DNA of 64,000 nucleotides. Origin: Mactromeris polynyma (Eukaryota > Mollusca > Bivalvia > Venerida > Mactridae). The DNA is taken from assembly GCA_032209605.1 (NCBI GenBank), contig JASFXZ010000148.1, forward strand, positions 1 to 64,000, in the 5' to 3' direction. The notes under the pieces were generated by a model. That model searched no databases and was not told where the DNA came from. It worked only from the letters and a program-made list of their open reading frames with translations. Of this stretch, positions 52,301 to 64,000 are shown in pieces (position 1 is the first letter of the stretch; every line of letters starts with the position of its first letter). The translations under genes were made by a program, and so were the position numbers.

Positions 52301-54569
52301 ACAAAATGATGTATTACTTGACATATTTACGTGAAAACAAATTTTCGCTAAAACTCGAAATAGCGTACAGCTCTTGACCTGTGATAGAATTTCATTTTTC
52401 TGAAAAAAAATATTTCTCTCCGATTTTGCTCATTTTCTCAGGACTTAAAGACCTACCTACTCCGTCGACAAAAATGTATTCAGCTATGCAATATATCCAT
52501 TTCAGAGTCAGTCAGAGTCAGTCAGAGTCAGTCAGAGTCAGTCATAGTCAGTCAGGGGCAGCATAAGCCGTAAATTTAGATGCAAGTATACACATATATA
52601 TATATTTCAAAAGTTGGCATCAAGACGAACAAAATGATGTATTACTTGACATATTTACGTGAAAACAAAATTTTCGCTAAAAATCGAAATCGCGTACAGG
52701 TCTTGACCTGTGATAGAATTTCATTTTTCTGAAAAAAAATATTTCTCTCCGATTTTGCTCATTTTCTCAGGACTTAAAGACCTACCTACTCCGTCGACAA
52801 AAATGTATTCAGCTATGCAATATATCCATTTCAGAGTCAGTCAGAGCCAGTCAGAGTCAGTCAGAGTCAGTCATAGTCAGTCAGGGGCAGCATAAGCCGT
52901 AAATTTAGATGCAAGTATACACATATATATATATTTCAATAGTTGGCATCAAGACGAACAAAATGATGTATTACTTGACATATTTACGTGAAAACAAAAT
53001 TTTCGCTAAAAATCGAAATCGCGTACAGGTCTTGACCTGTGATAGAATTTCATTTTTCTGAAAAAAAATATTTCTCTCCGATTTTGCTCATTTTCTCAGG
53101 ACTTAAAGACCTACCTACTCCGTCGACAAAAATGTATTCAGCTATGCAATATATCCATTTCAGAGTCAGTCAGAGTCAGTCAGAGTCAGTCAGAGTCAGT
53201 CAGAGTCAGTCATAGTCAGTCAGGGGCAGCATAAGCCGTAAATTTAGATGCAAGTATACACATATATATATATTTCAATAGTTGGCATCAAGACGAACAA
53301 AATGATGTATTACTTGACATATTTACGTGAAAACAAAATTTTCGCTAAAAATCGAAATCGCGTACAGGTCTTGACCTGTGATAGAATTTCATTTTTCTGA
53401 TAAAAAAATATTTCTCTCCGATTTTGCTCATTTTCTCAGGACTTAAAGACCTACCTACTCCGTCGACAAAAATGTATTCAGCTATGCAATATATCCATTT
53501 CAGAGTCAGTCAGAGCCAGTCAGAGTCAGTCAGAGTCAGTCATAGTCAGTCAGGGGCAGCATAAGCCGTAAATTTAGATGCAAGTATACACATATATATA
53601 TATTCAATAGTTGGCATCAAGACGAACAAATTGATGTATTACTTGACATATTTACGTGAAAACAAAATTTTCGCTAAAAATCGAAATCGCGTACAGGTCT
53701 TGACCTGTGATAGAATTTCATTTTTCTGAAAAAAAATATTTCTCTCCGATTTTGCTCATTTTCTCAGGACTTAAAGACCTACCTACTCCGTCGACAAAAA
53801 TGTATTCAGCTATGCAATATATCCATTTCAGAGTCAGTCAGAGCCAGTCAGAGTCAGTCAGAGTCAGTCATAGTCAGTCAGGGGCAGCATAAGCCGTAAA
53901 TTTAGATGCAAGTATACACATATATATATATTTCAATAGTTGGCATCAAGACGAACAAAATGATGTATTACTTGACATATTTACGTGAAAACAAATTTTC
54001 GCTAAAACTCGAAATAGCGTACAGCTCTTGACCTGTGATAGAATTTCATTTTTCTGAAAAAAAATATTTCTCTCCGATTTTGCTCATTTTCTCAGGACTT
54101 AAAGACCTACCTACTCCGTCGACAAAAATGTATTCAGCTATGCAATATATCCATTTCAGAGTCAGTCAGAGTCAGTCAGAGTCAGTCATAGTCAGTCAGG
54201 GGCAGCATAAGCCGTAAATTTAGATGCAAGTATACACATATATATATATTTCAAAAGTTGGCATCAAGACGAACAAAATGATGTATTACTTGACATATTT
54301 ACGTGAAAACAAAATTTTCGCTAAAAATCGAAATCGCGTACAGGTCTTGACCTGTGATAGAATTTCATTTTTCTGAAAAAAAATATTTCTCTCCGATTTT
54401 GCTCATTTTCTCAGGACTTAAAGACCTACCTACTCCGTCGACAAAAATGTATTCAGCTATGCAATATATCCATTTCAGAGTCAGTCAGAGCCAGTCAGAG
54501 TCAGTCAGAGTCAGTCATAGTCAGTCAGGGGCAGCATAAGCCGTAAATTTAGATGCAAGTATACACATA
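49312..54569 (+). repeat. Tandem duplication of an 8-monomer block, period 2629 bp
   Basis: Markers recur 2629-2630 bp apart: ATTCAATAG with AAATTGATG (near 49318/49345 and 51948/51975, again near 53604), AAACTCGAAATAGCG (49722 and 52350; 51374 and 54003), TTTCAAAAGTTGG (49976 and 52606; 51620 and 54249), CTGATAAAAAAATA (near 50768 and 53398), and a five-AGTCAGTCAG unit (50536 and 53165). First copy is about 49.31-51.94 kb and second about 51.94-54.57 kb; the limits are approximate. Confidence 0.85.
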
Positions 54570-57206
54570 TATATATATTTCAATAGTTGGCATCAAGACG
54601 AACAAAATGATGTATTACTTGACATATTTACGTGAAAACAAAATTTTCGCTAAAAATCGAAATCGCGTACAGGTCTTGACCTGTGATAGAATTTCATTTT
54701 TCTGAAAAAAAATATTTCTCTCCGATTTTGCTCATTTTCTCAGGACTTAAAGACCTACCTACTCCGTCGACAAAAATGTATTCAGCTATGCAATATATCC
54801 ATTTCAGAGTCAGTCAGAGCCAGTCAGAGTCAGTCATAGTCAGTCATAGTCAGTCAGGGGCAGCATAAGCCGTAAATTTAGATGCAAGTATACACATATA
54901 TATATATTTCAATAGTTGGCATCAAGACGAACAAAATGATGTATTACTTGACATATTTACGTGAAAACAAAATTTTCGCTAAAAATCGAAATCGCGTACA
55001 GCTCTTGACCTGTGATAGAATTTCATTTTTCTGAAAAAAAATATTTCTCTCCGATTTTGCTCATTTTCTCAGGACTTAAAGACCTACCTACTCCGTCGAC
55101 AAAAATGTATTCAGCTATGCAATATATCCATTTCAGAGTCAGTCAGAGTCAGTCAGAGTCAGTCAGGGGCAGCATAAGCCGTAAATTTAGATGCAAGTAT
55201 ACACATATATATATATTTCAATAGTTGGCATCAAGACGAACAAAATGATGTATTACTTGACATATTTACGTGAAAACAAAATTTTCGCTAAAAATCGAAA
55301 TCGCGTACAGGTCTTGACCTGTGATAGAATTTCATTTTTCTGAAAAAAAATATTTCTCTCCGATTTTGCTCATTTTCTCAGGACTTAAAGACCTACCTAC
55401 TCCGTCGACAAAAATGTATTCAGCTATGCAATATATCCATTTCAGAGTCAGTCAGAGCCAGTCAGAGTCAGTCAGAGTCAGTCATAGTCAGTCAGGGGCA
55501 GCATAAGCCGTAAATTTAGATGCAAGTATACACATATATATATATTTCAATAGTTGGCATCAAGACGAACAAAATGATGTATTACTTGACATATTTACGT
55601 GAAAACAAAATTTTCGCTAAAAATCGAAATCGCGTACAGGTCTTGACCTGTGATAGAATTTCATTTTTCTGAAAAAAAATATTTCTCTCCGATTTTGCTC
55701 ATTTTCTCAGGACTTCAAGACCTACCTACTCCGTCGACAAAAATGTATTCAGCTATGCAATATATCCATTTCAGAGTCAGTCAGAGTCAGTCAGAGTCAG
55801 TCAGAGTCAGTCAGGGGCAGCATAAGCCGTAAATTTAGATGCAAGTATACACATATATATATATTTCAATAGTTGGCATCAAGACGAACAAAATGATGTT
55901 TTACTTGACATATTTACGTGAAAACAAAATTTTCGCTAAAAATCGAAATCGCGTACAGGTCTTGACCTGTGATAGAATTTCATTTTTCTGAAAAAAAATA
56001 TTTCTCTCCGATTTTGCTCATTTTCTCAGGACTTAAAGACCTACCTACTCCGTCGACAAAAATGTATTCAGCTATGCAATATATCCATTTCAGAGTCAGT
56101 CAGAGCCAGTCAGAGTCAGTCAGAGTCAGTCATAGTCAGTCAGGGGCAGCATAAGCCGTAAATTTAGATGCAAGTATACACATATATATATATTTCAATA
56201 GTTGGCATCAAGACGAACAAAATGATGTATTACTTGACATATTTACGTGAAAACAAAATTTTCGCTAAAAATCGAAATCGCGTACAGGTCTTGACCTGTG
56301 ATAGAATTTCATTTTTCTGAAAAAAAATATTTCTCTCCGATTTTGCTCATTTTCTCAGGACTTAAAGACCTACCTACTCCGTCGACAAAAATGTATTCAG
56401 CTATGCAATATATCCATTTCAGAGTCAGTCAGAGCCAGTCAGAGCCAGTCAGAATCAGTCAGAGTCAGTCATAGTCAGTCAGGGGCAGCATAAGCCGTAA
56501 AGTTAGATGCAAGTATACACATATATATATAGTCAATAGTTGGCATCAAGACGAACAAAATGATGTATTACTTGACATATTTACGTGAAAACAAAATTTT
56601 CGCTAAAAATCGAAATCGCGTACAGGTCTTGACCTGTGATAGAATTTCATTTTTCTGAAAAAAAATATTTCTCTCCGATTTTGCTCATTTTCTCAGGACT
56701 TAAAGACCTACCTACTCCGTCGACAAAAATGTATTCAGCTATGCAATATATCCATTTCAGAGTCAGTCAGAGCCAGTCAGAGTCAGTCAGAGTCAGTCAT
56801 AGTCAGTCAGGGGCAGCATAAGCCGTAAATTTAGATGCAAGTATACACATATATATATATTTCAATAGTTGGCATCAAGACGAACAAAATGATGTATTAC
56901 TTGACATATTTACGTGAAAACAAATTTTCGCTAAAAATCGAAATCGCGTACAGCTCTTGACCTGTGATAGAATTTCATTTTTCTGAAAAAAAATATTTCT
57001 CATCGATTTTGCTCATTTTCTCAGGACTTAAAGACCTACCTACTCCGTCGACAAAAATGTATTCAGCTATGCAATATATCCATTTCAGAGTCAGTCAGAG
57101 TCAGTCAGAGTCAGTCAGAGTCAGTCAGAGTCAGTCAGAGTCAGTCAGGGGCAGCATAAGCCGTAAATTTAGATGCAAGTATACACATATATATATATTT
57201 CAATAG
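54250..57206 (+). repeat. ~3-kb block repeated 6546 bp downstream (first copy)
   Basis: Marker pairs at +6546 to +6556 are TTTCAAAAGTTGG (54249 and 60795), two successive GTCAGTCATA decamers (near 54832 and 61378), a three-decamer unit (55012 and 61558), CTTCAAGACC (55714 and 62260), GATGTTTTAC (near 55886 and 62432), TATATAGTCAATAG (near 56528 and 63084) and CTCATCGATTTT (near 56999 and 63555). Confidence 0.83.
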
Positions 57207-60200
57207 TTGGCATCAAGACGAACAAAATGATGTATTACTTGACATATTTACGTGAAAACAAAATTTTCGCTAAAAATCGAAATCGCGTACAGGTCTTGAC
57301 CTGTGATAGAATTTCATTTTTCTGAAAAAAAATATTTCTCTCGATTTTGCTCATTTTCTCAGGACTTAAAGACCTACCTACTCCGTCGACAAAAATGTAT
57401 TCAGCTATGCAATATATCCATTTCAGAGTCAGTCAGAGCCAGTCAGAGTCAGTCAGAGTCAGTCATAGTCAGTCATAGTCAGTCAGGGGCAGCATAAGCC
57501 GTAAATTTAGATGCAAGTATACACATATATATATATTTCAATAGTTGGCATCAAGACGAACAAAATGATGTATTACTTGACATATTTACGTGAAAAAAAT
57601 TTTTTCGCTAAAATCGAAATCGCGTACAGGTCTTGACCTGTGATAGAATTTCATTTTTCTGAAAAAAAATATTTCTCTCCGATTTTGCTCATTTTCTCAG
57701 GACTTAAAGACCTACCTACTCCGTCGACAAAAATGTATTCAGCTATGCAATATATCCATTTCAGAGTCAGTCAGAGCCAGTCAGAGTCAGTCAGAGTCAG
57801 TCATAGTCAGTCAGGGGCAGCATAAGCCGTAAATTTAGATGCAAGTATACACATATATATATATTTCAATAGTTGGCATCAAGACGAACAAAATGATGTA
57901 TTACTAGACATATTTACGTGAAAACAAAATTTTCGCTAAAAATCGAAATCGCGTACAGGTCTTGACCTGTGATAGAATTTCATTTTTCTGAAAAAAAATA
58001 TTTCTCTCCGATTTTGCTCATTTTCTCAGGACTTAAAGACCTACCTACTCCGTCGACAAAAATGTATTCAGCTATGCAATATATCCATTTCAGAGTCAGT
58101 CAGAGCCAGTCAGAGTCAGTCAGAGTCAGTCATAGTCAGTCAGGGGCAGCATAAGCCGTAAATTTAGATGCAAGTATACACATATATATATATTTCAATA
58201 GTTGGCATCAAGACGAACAAAATGATGTATTACTTGACATATTTACGTGAAAACAAAATTTTCGCTAAAAATCGAAATCGCGTACAGGTCTTGACCTGTG
58301 ATAGAATTTCATTTTTCTGAAAAAAAATATTTCTCTCCGATTTTGCTCATTTTCTCAGGACTTAAAGACCTACCTACTCCGTCGACAAAAATGTATTCAG
58401 CTATGCAATATATCCATTTCAGAGTCAGTCAGAGTCAGTCAGAGTCAGTCAGAGTCAGTCAGGGGCAGCATAAGCCGTAAATTTAGATGCAAGTATACAC
58501 ATATATATATATTTCAATAGTTGGCATCAAGACGAACAAAATGATGTATTACTTGACATATTTACGTGAAAACAAAATTTTCGCTAAAAATCGAAATCGC
58601 GTACAGGTCTTGACCTGTGATAGAATTTCATTTTTCTGAAAAAAAATATTTCTCTCCGATTTTGCTCATTTTCTCAGGACTTAAAGACCTACCTAGTCCG
58701 TCGACAAAAATGTATTCAGCTATGCAATATATCCATTTCAGAGTCAGTCAGAGCCAGTCAGAGTCAGTCAGAGTCAGTCATAGTCAGTCAGGGGCAGCAT
58801 AAGCCGTAAATTTAGATGCAAGTATACACATATATATATATTTCAATAGTTGGCATCAAGACGAACAAAATGATGTATTACTTGACATATTTACGTGAAA
58901 ACAAAATTTTCGCTAAAAATCGAAATCGCGTACAGCTCTTGACCTGTGATAGAATTTCATTTTTCTGAAAAAAAATATTTCTCTCCGATTTTGCTCATTT
59001 TCTCAGGACTTAAAGACCTACCTACTCCGTCGACAAAAATGTATTCAGCTATGCAATATATCCATTTCAGAGTCAGTCAGAGCCAGTCAGAGTCAGTCAG
59101 AGTCAGTCATAGTCAGTCAGGGGCAGCATAAGCCGTAAATTTAGATGCAAGTATACACATATATATATATTTCAATAGTTGGCATCAAGACGAACAAAAT
59201 GATGTATTACTTGACATATTTACGTGAAAACAAAATTTTCGCTAAAAATCGAAATCGCGTACAGGTCTTGACCTGTGATAGAATTTCATTTTTCTGAAAA
59301 AAAATATTTCTCTCCGATTTTGCTCATTTTCTCAGGACTTCAAGACCTACCTACTCCGTCGACAAAAATGTATTCAGCTATGCAATATATCCATTTCAGA
59401 GTCAGTCAGAGTCAGTCAGAGTCAGTCAGGGGCAGCATAAGCCGTAAATTTAGATGCAAGTATACACATATATATATATTTCAATAGTTGGCATCAAGAC
59501 GAACAAAATGATGTATTACTTGACATATTTACGTGAAAACAAAATTTTCGCTAAAAATCGAAATCGCGTACAGGTCTTGACCTGTGATAGAATTTCATTT
59601 TTCTGAAAAAAAATATTTCTCTCCGATTTTGCTCATTTTCTCAGGACTTAAAGACCTACCTACTCCGTCGACAAAAATGTATTCAGCTATGCAATATATC
59701 CATTTCAGAGTCAGTCAGAGTCAGTCAGAGTCAGTCAGAGTCAGTCAGAGTCAGTCATAGTCAGTCAGGGGCAGCATAAGCCGTAAATTTAGATGCAAGT
59801 ATACACATATATATATATTTCAATAGTTGGCATCAAGACGAACAAAATGATGTATTACTTGACATATTTACGTGAAAACAAAATTTTCGCTAAAAATCGA
59901 AATCGCGTACAGGTCTTGACCTGTGATAGAATTTCATTTTTCTGAAAAAAAATATTTCTCTCCGATTTTGCTCATTTTCTCAGGACTTCAAGACCTACCT
60001 ACTCCGTCGACAAAAATGTATTCAGCTATGCAATATATCCATTTCAGAGTCAGTCAGAGTCAGTCAGAGTCAGTCAGAGTCAGTCAGGGGCAGCATAAGC
60101 CGTAAATTTAGATGCAAGTATACACATATATATATATTTCAATAGTTGGCATCAAGACGAACAAAATGATGTATTACTTGACATATTTACGTGAAAACAA

Positions 60201-60795
60201 AATTTTCGCTAAAAATCGAAATCGCGTACAGGTCTTGACCTGTGATAGAATTTCATTTTTCTGAAAAAAAATATTTCTCTCCGATTTTGCTCATTTTCTC
60301 AGGACTTAAAGACCTACCTACTCCGTCGACAAAAATGTATTCAGCTATGCAATATATCCATTTCAGAGTCAGTCAGAGCCAGTCAGAGTCAGTCAGAGTC
60401 AGTCATAGTCAGTCAGGGGCAGCATAAGCCGTAAATTTAGATGCAAGTATACACATATATATATATTTCAATAGTTGGCATCAAGACGAACAAAATGATG
60501 TATTACTTGACATATTTACGTGAAAACAAAATTTTCGCTAAAAATCGAAATCGCGTACAGGTCTTGACCTGTGATAGAATTTCATTTTTCTGAAAAAAAA
60601 TATTTCTCTCCGATTTTGCTCATTTTCTCAGGACTTAAAGACCTACCTACTCCGTCGACAAAAATGTATTCAGCTATGCAATATATCCATTTCAGAGTCA
60701 GTCAGAGTCAGTCAGAGTCAGTCAGAGTCAGTCATAGTCAGTCAGGGGCAGCATAAGCCGTAAATTTAGATGCAAGTATACACATATATATATAT

Positions 60796-63760
60796 TTCAA
60801 AAGTTGGCATCAAGACGAACAAAATGATGTATTACTTGACATATTTACGTGAAAACAAAATTTTCGCTAAAAATCGAAATCGCGTACAGGTCTTGACCTG
60901 TGATAGAATTTCATTTTTCTGAAAAAAAATATTTCTCTCCGATTTTGCTCATTTTCTCAGGACTTAAAGACCTACCTACTCCGTCGACAAAAATGTATTC
61001 AGCTATGCAATATATCCATTTCAGAGTCAGTCAGAGCCAGTCAGAGTCAGTCAGAGTCAGTCATAGTCAGTCAGGGGCAGCATAAGCCGTAAATTTAGAT
61101 GCAAGTATACACATATATATATATTTCAATAGTTGGCATCAAGACGAACAAAATGATGTATTACTTGACATATTTACGTGAAAACAAAATTTTCGCTAAA
61201 AATCGAAATCGCGTACAGGTCTTGACCTGTGATAGAATTTCATTTTTCTGAAAAAAAATATTTCTCTCCGATTTTGCTCATTTTCTCAGGACTTAAAGAC
61301 CTACCTACTCCGTCGACAAAAATGTATTCAGCTATGCAATATATCCATTTCAGAGTCAGTCAGAGCCAGTCAGAGTCAGTCATAGTCAGTCATAGTCAGT
61401 CAGGGGCAGCATAAGCCGTAAATTTAGATGCAAGTATACACATATATATATATTTCAATAGTTGGCATCAAGACGAACAAAATGATGTATTACTTGACAT
61501 ATTTACGTGAAAACAAAATTTTCGCTAAAAATCGAAATCGCGTACAGCTCTTGACCTGTGATAGAATTTCATTTTTCTGAAAAAAAATATTTCTCTCCGA
61601 TTTTGCTCATTTTCTCAGGACTTAAAGACCTACCTACTCCGTCGACAAAAATGTATTCAGCTATGCAATATATCCATTTCAGAGTCAGTCAGAGTCAGTC
61701 AGAGTCAGTCAGGGGCAGCATAAGCCGTAAATTTAGATGCAAGTATACACATATATATATATTTCAATAGTTGGCATCAAGACGAACAAAATGATGTATT
61801 ACTTGACATATTTACGTGAAAACAAAATTTTCGCTAAAAATCGAAATCGCGTACAGGTCTTGACCTGTGATAGAATTTCATTTTTCTGAAAAAAAATATT
61901 TCTCTCCGATTTTGCTCATTTTCTCAGGACTTAAAGACCTACCTACTCCGTCGACAAAAATGTATTCAGCTATGCAATATATCCATTTCAGAGTCAGTCA
62001 GAGCCAGTCAGAGTCAGTCAGAGTCAGTCATAGTCAGTCAGGGGCAGCATAAGCCGTAAATTTAGATGCAAGTATACACATATATATATATTTCAATAGT
62101 TGGCATCAAGACGAACAAAATGATGTATTACTTGACATATTTACGTGAAAACAAAATTTTCGCTAAAAATCGAAATCGCGTACAGGTCTTGACCTGTGAT
62201 AGAATTTCATTTTTCTGAAAAAAAATATTTCTCTCCGATTTTGCTCATTTTCTCAGGACTTCAAGACCTACCTACTCCGTCGACAAAAATGTATTCAGCT
62301 ATGCAATATATCCATTTCAGAGTCAGTCAGAGTCAGTCAGAGTCAGTCAGAGTCAGTCAGGGGCAGCATTAGCCGTAAATTTAGATGCAAGTATACACAT
62401 ATATATATATTTCAATAGTTGGCATCAAGACGAACAAAATGATGTTTTACTTGACATATTTACGTGAAAACAAAATTTTCGCTAAAAATCGAAATCGCGT
62501 ACAGGTCTTGACCTGTGATAGAATTTCATTTTTCTGAAAAAAAATATTTCTCTCCGATTTTGCTCATTTTCTCAGGACTTAAAGACCTACCTACTCCGTC
62601 GACAAAAATGTATTCAGCTATGCAATATATCCATTTCAGAGTCAGTCAGAGCCAGTCAGAGTCAGTCAGAGTCAGTCATAGTCAGTCAGGGGCAGCATAA
62701 GCCGTAAATTTAGATGCAAGTATACACATATATATATATTTCAATAGTTGGCATCAAGACGAACAAAATGATGTATTACTTGACATATTTACGTGAAAAC
62801 AAAATTTTCGCTAAAAATCGAAATCGCGTACAGGTCTTGACCTGTGATAGAATTTCATTTTTCTGAAAAAAAATATTTCTCTCCGATTTTGCTCATTTTC
62901 TCAGGACTTAAAGACCTACCTACTCCGTCGACAAAAATGTATTCAGCTATGCAATATATCCATTTCAGAGTCAGTCAGAGCCAGTCAGAGCCAGTCAGAG
63001 TCAGTCAGAGTCAGTCAGAGTCAGTCATAGTCAGTCAGGGGCAGCATAAGCCGTAAATTTAGATGCAAGTATACACATATATATATAGTCAATAGTTGGC
63101 ATCAAGACGAACAAAATGATGTATTACTTGACATATTTACGTGAAAACAAAATTTTCGCTAAAAATCGAAATCGCGTACAGGTCTTGACCTGTGATAGAA
63201 TTTCATTTTTCTGAAAAAAAATATTTCTCTCCGATTTTGCTCATTTTCTCAGGACTTAAAGACCTACCTACTCCGTCGACAAAAATGTATTCAGCTATGC
63301 AATATATCCATTTCAGAGTCAGTCAGAGCCAGTCAGAGTCAGTCAGAGTCAGTCATAGTCAGTCAGGGGCAGCATAAGCCGTAAATTTAGATGCAAGTAT
63401 ACACATATATATATATTTCAATAGTTGGCATCAAGACGAACAAAATGATGTATTACTTGACATATTTACGTGAAAACAAATTTTCGCTAAAAATCGAAAT
63501 CGCGTACAGCTCTTGACCTGTGATAGAATTTCATTTTTCTGAAAAAAAATATTTCTCATCGATTTTGCTCATTTTCTCAGGACTTAAAGACCTACCTACT
63601 CCGTCGACAAAAATGTATTCAGCTATGCAATATATCCATTTCAGAGTCAGTCAGAGTCAGTCAGAGTCAGTCAGAGTCAGTCAGAGTCAGTCAGAGTCAG
63701 TCATAGTCAGTCAGGGGCAGCATAAGCCGTAAATTTAGATGCAAGTATACACATATATAT
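60796..63760 (+). repeat. ~3-kb block, second copy of 54250-57206
   Basis: Carries the same ordered marker set as the first copy. The last unit differs: the monomer at 56964 lacks the AGTCAGTCAT decamer before the final unit while that at 63520 has it, shifting the offset to 6556. About 3.6 kb of other monomers lies between the copies, so this is either a spaced duplication or a ~20-monomer repeat only partly preserved. Confidence 0.8.
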
Positions 63761-64000
63761 ATATTTCAAAAGTTGGCATCAAGACGAACAAAATGATGTA
63801 TTACTTGACATATTTACGTGAAAACAAAATTTTCGCTAAAAATCGAAATCGCGTACAGGTCTTGACCTGTGATAGAATTTCATTTTTCTGAAAAAAAATA
63901 TTTCTCTCCGATTTTGCTCATTTTCTCAGGACTTAAAGACCTACCTACTCCGTCGACAAAAATGTATTCAGCTATGCAATATATCCATTTCAGAGTCAGT

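Larger units (their letters stand above)
31422..64000 (+). repeat. Satellite array, ~329-bp monomers, plus orientation (second block)
   Basis: About 99 head-to-tail monomers. The array resumes in the same monomer the transposon interrupted, at the same point of its AT tract, and runs past the right end of the window. Diagnostic variants differ from the first block. ACTTCAAGACC units appear (near 38518, 40459, 42756, 47185, 48501, 55714, 59340, 59985, 62260), as do AAACTCGAAATAGCG units (near 42003, 44645, 49723, 51375, 52350, 54005). The TTTCGATAAAAATCG variant common before 25.3 kb was not noticed here. Blocks of 3, 6 and 8 monomers are duplicated in tandem, and one monomer is truncated at 46264. 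No gene is visible. Confidence 0.97.

Noticed and set aside
11159..64000. CRISPR-like regular repeats
   Set aside because: There are no unique spacers: the whole 329-bp period is conserved, and the decamer run has no spacers. This is satellite and minisatellite structure.

Overview
The window is eukaryotic satellite DNA from end to end, apart from one transposon insertion. I found no protein-coding gene, tRNA, rRNA, CRISPR array or prokaryotic signal. It holds roughly 190 copies of one AT-rich monomer of about 329 bp (about 36% GC in the copy I counted, 12506-12834). Both ends of the window lie inside the array. The organism is probably an animal, perhaps an invertebrate. That guess rests only on the array style, with nested higher-order repeats, and on a pogo/Tigger-like miniature transposon; the sequence alone does not name a species.

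Layout. Positions 1-11158 hold about 34 monomers in minus orientation. The array flips at a 7-bp overlap, AGGTCTT (11159-11165), and runs in plus orientation to the end of the window. The two sides of the flip are not just oppositely oriented arrays: monomer order, length variants and private substitutions on the left are mirrored on the right. The first ~22.4 kb is therefore one large palindrome with a 72-nt spacer (11166-11237) and arms supported for about 9.4 kb, perhaps 11 kb. The left arm carries about two dozen private one- to three-base indels, against about five in the right arm. This leaves two readings: a real inverted duplication, or a fold-back read artefact left in the assembly.

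At 30822-31421 a 600-bp non-autonomous DNA transposon sits exactly in the TA tract of one monomer. It has TA target duplications, 25-bp terminal inverted repeats starting CAGT, and ten copies of a TGTCGACAT-type motif. A paralogous array block at about 26.3-26.9 kb keeps the empty site, and coordinate offsets fit a 602-bp gain (element plus TA). From about 27 kb onward the array is a mosaic of recent block duplications: trimers of 1002 and 977 bp, a hexamer of 1943 bp, an octamer of 2629 bp, and a ~3-kb block repeated 6546 bp away. One monomer near 46264 has lost 185 bp.

Within each monomer there are: a 16-nt dyad at the chosen boundary; an A/T-rich stretch; a minisatellite of 10-nt AGTCAGTCAG units (3-7 copies, which sets the 309/319/329/339/349-bp length ladder); an (AT)6 tract; and a TTTCG...CGAAA hairpin. 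The recurring ~61-codon open frame opens with GTG, changes frame whenever the minisatellite gains or loses a unit, and is judged non-coding.
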